A DNA stretch of 6,038 nt. Source: an uncultured beta proteobacterium (GTDB lineage: Bacteria > Pseudomonadota > Gammaproteobacteria > Burkholderiales > Burkholderiaceae_B). A program made the position numbers and the translations under genes. The stretch spans positions 1-6,038 of the forward strand of contig CAIYWO010000055.1 in NCBI GenBank assembly GCA_903929925.1, written 5' to 3'. Every line of letters starts with the position of its first letter. The first letter of the stretch is position 1. A model generated the notes under the pieces. The model saw only the letters and a list, made by a program, of their open reading frames with translations, ran no database searches and was not told where the DNA came from. Of this stretch, positions 6,035 through 6,038 are shown piece by piece.

Positions 6035-6038
6035 CAGC

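Overview
The window looks like a piece of a betaproteobacterial chromosome, probably Burkholderiales and plausibly Alcaligenaceae-like. The reasons are moderate GC content, a Bug/TctC-type solute-binding protein (a family greatly expanded in Bordetella and relatives), a homodimeric pyruvate-dehydrogenase-type E1, and a Dpp-type ABC transporter. The genus cannot be fixed from the sequence alone. Coding density is very high. The only real intergenic region is 92 bp (3267-3358), and I see no rRNA, tRNA, CRISPR array or insertion sequence.

Layout. (1) Positions 1-1161, plus strand: the end of a peptide ABC transporter operon, made of the C-terminus of a DppD-like ATPase and a complete DppF-like ATPase, joined by an ATGA stop/start overlap. 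(2) Positions 1143-3266, minus strand: a tight three-gene unit read as Lrp/AsnC regulator, then a Bug/TctC-type periplasmic binding protein, then a class I SAM-dependent methyltransferase. The methyltransferase and dppF converge and share 19 bp of coding sequence. The binding-protein gene is split by a one-base frame loss in a run of seven A's. (3) Positions 3267-3358: an AT-rich divergent promoter region holding a perfect 8+1+8 inverted repeat and a TATAAT box facing the regulator. (4) Positions 3359-6034, plus strand: a complete 891-residue thiamine-diphosphate 2-oxoacid dehydrogenase E1 of the AceE/MdeB family, ending four bases before the window edge.

How they may work together. An Lrp-family regulator divergent from an AceE-like E1 resembles the Pseudomonas putida mde locus, where MdeR (Lrp family) controls mdeA (methionine gamma-lyase) and mdeB (an AceE-like E1 acting on 2-oxobutyrate). 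Several substitutions around the E1 active site, judged against the E. coli AceE sequence from memory, also point to the MdeB-like paralogue rather than housekeeping pyruvate dehydrogenase. My working reading is a local amino-acid-derived 2-oxoacid oxidation unit with its own regulator and, unusually, an orphan binding protein and a methyltransferase in the regulator's transcript. The functional link to those last two genes is inference. The most notable points are the mde-like arrangement, the frameshift at a motif that also happens to be a canonical -1 slippery heptamer, and the putative Lrp-type operator.
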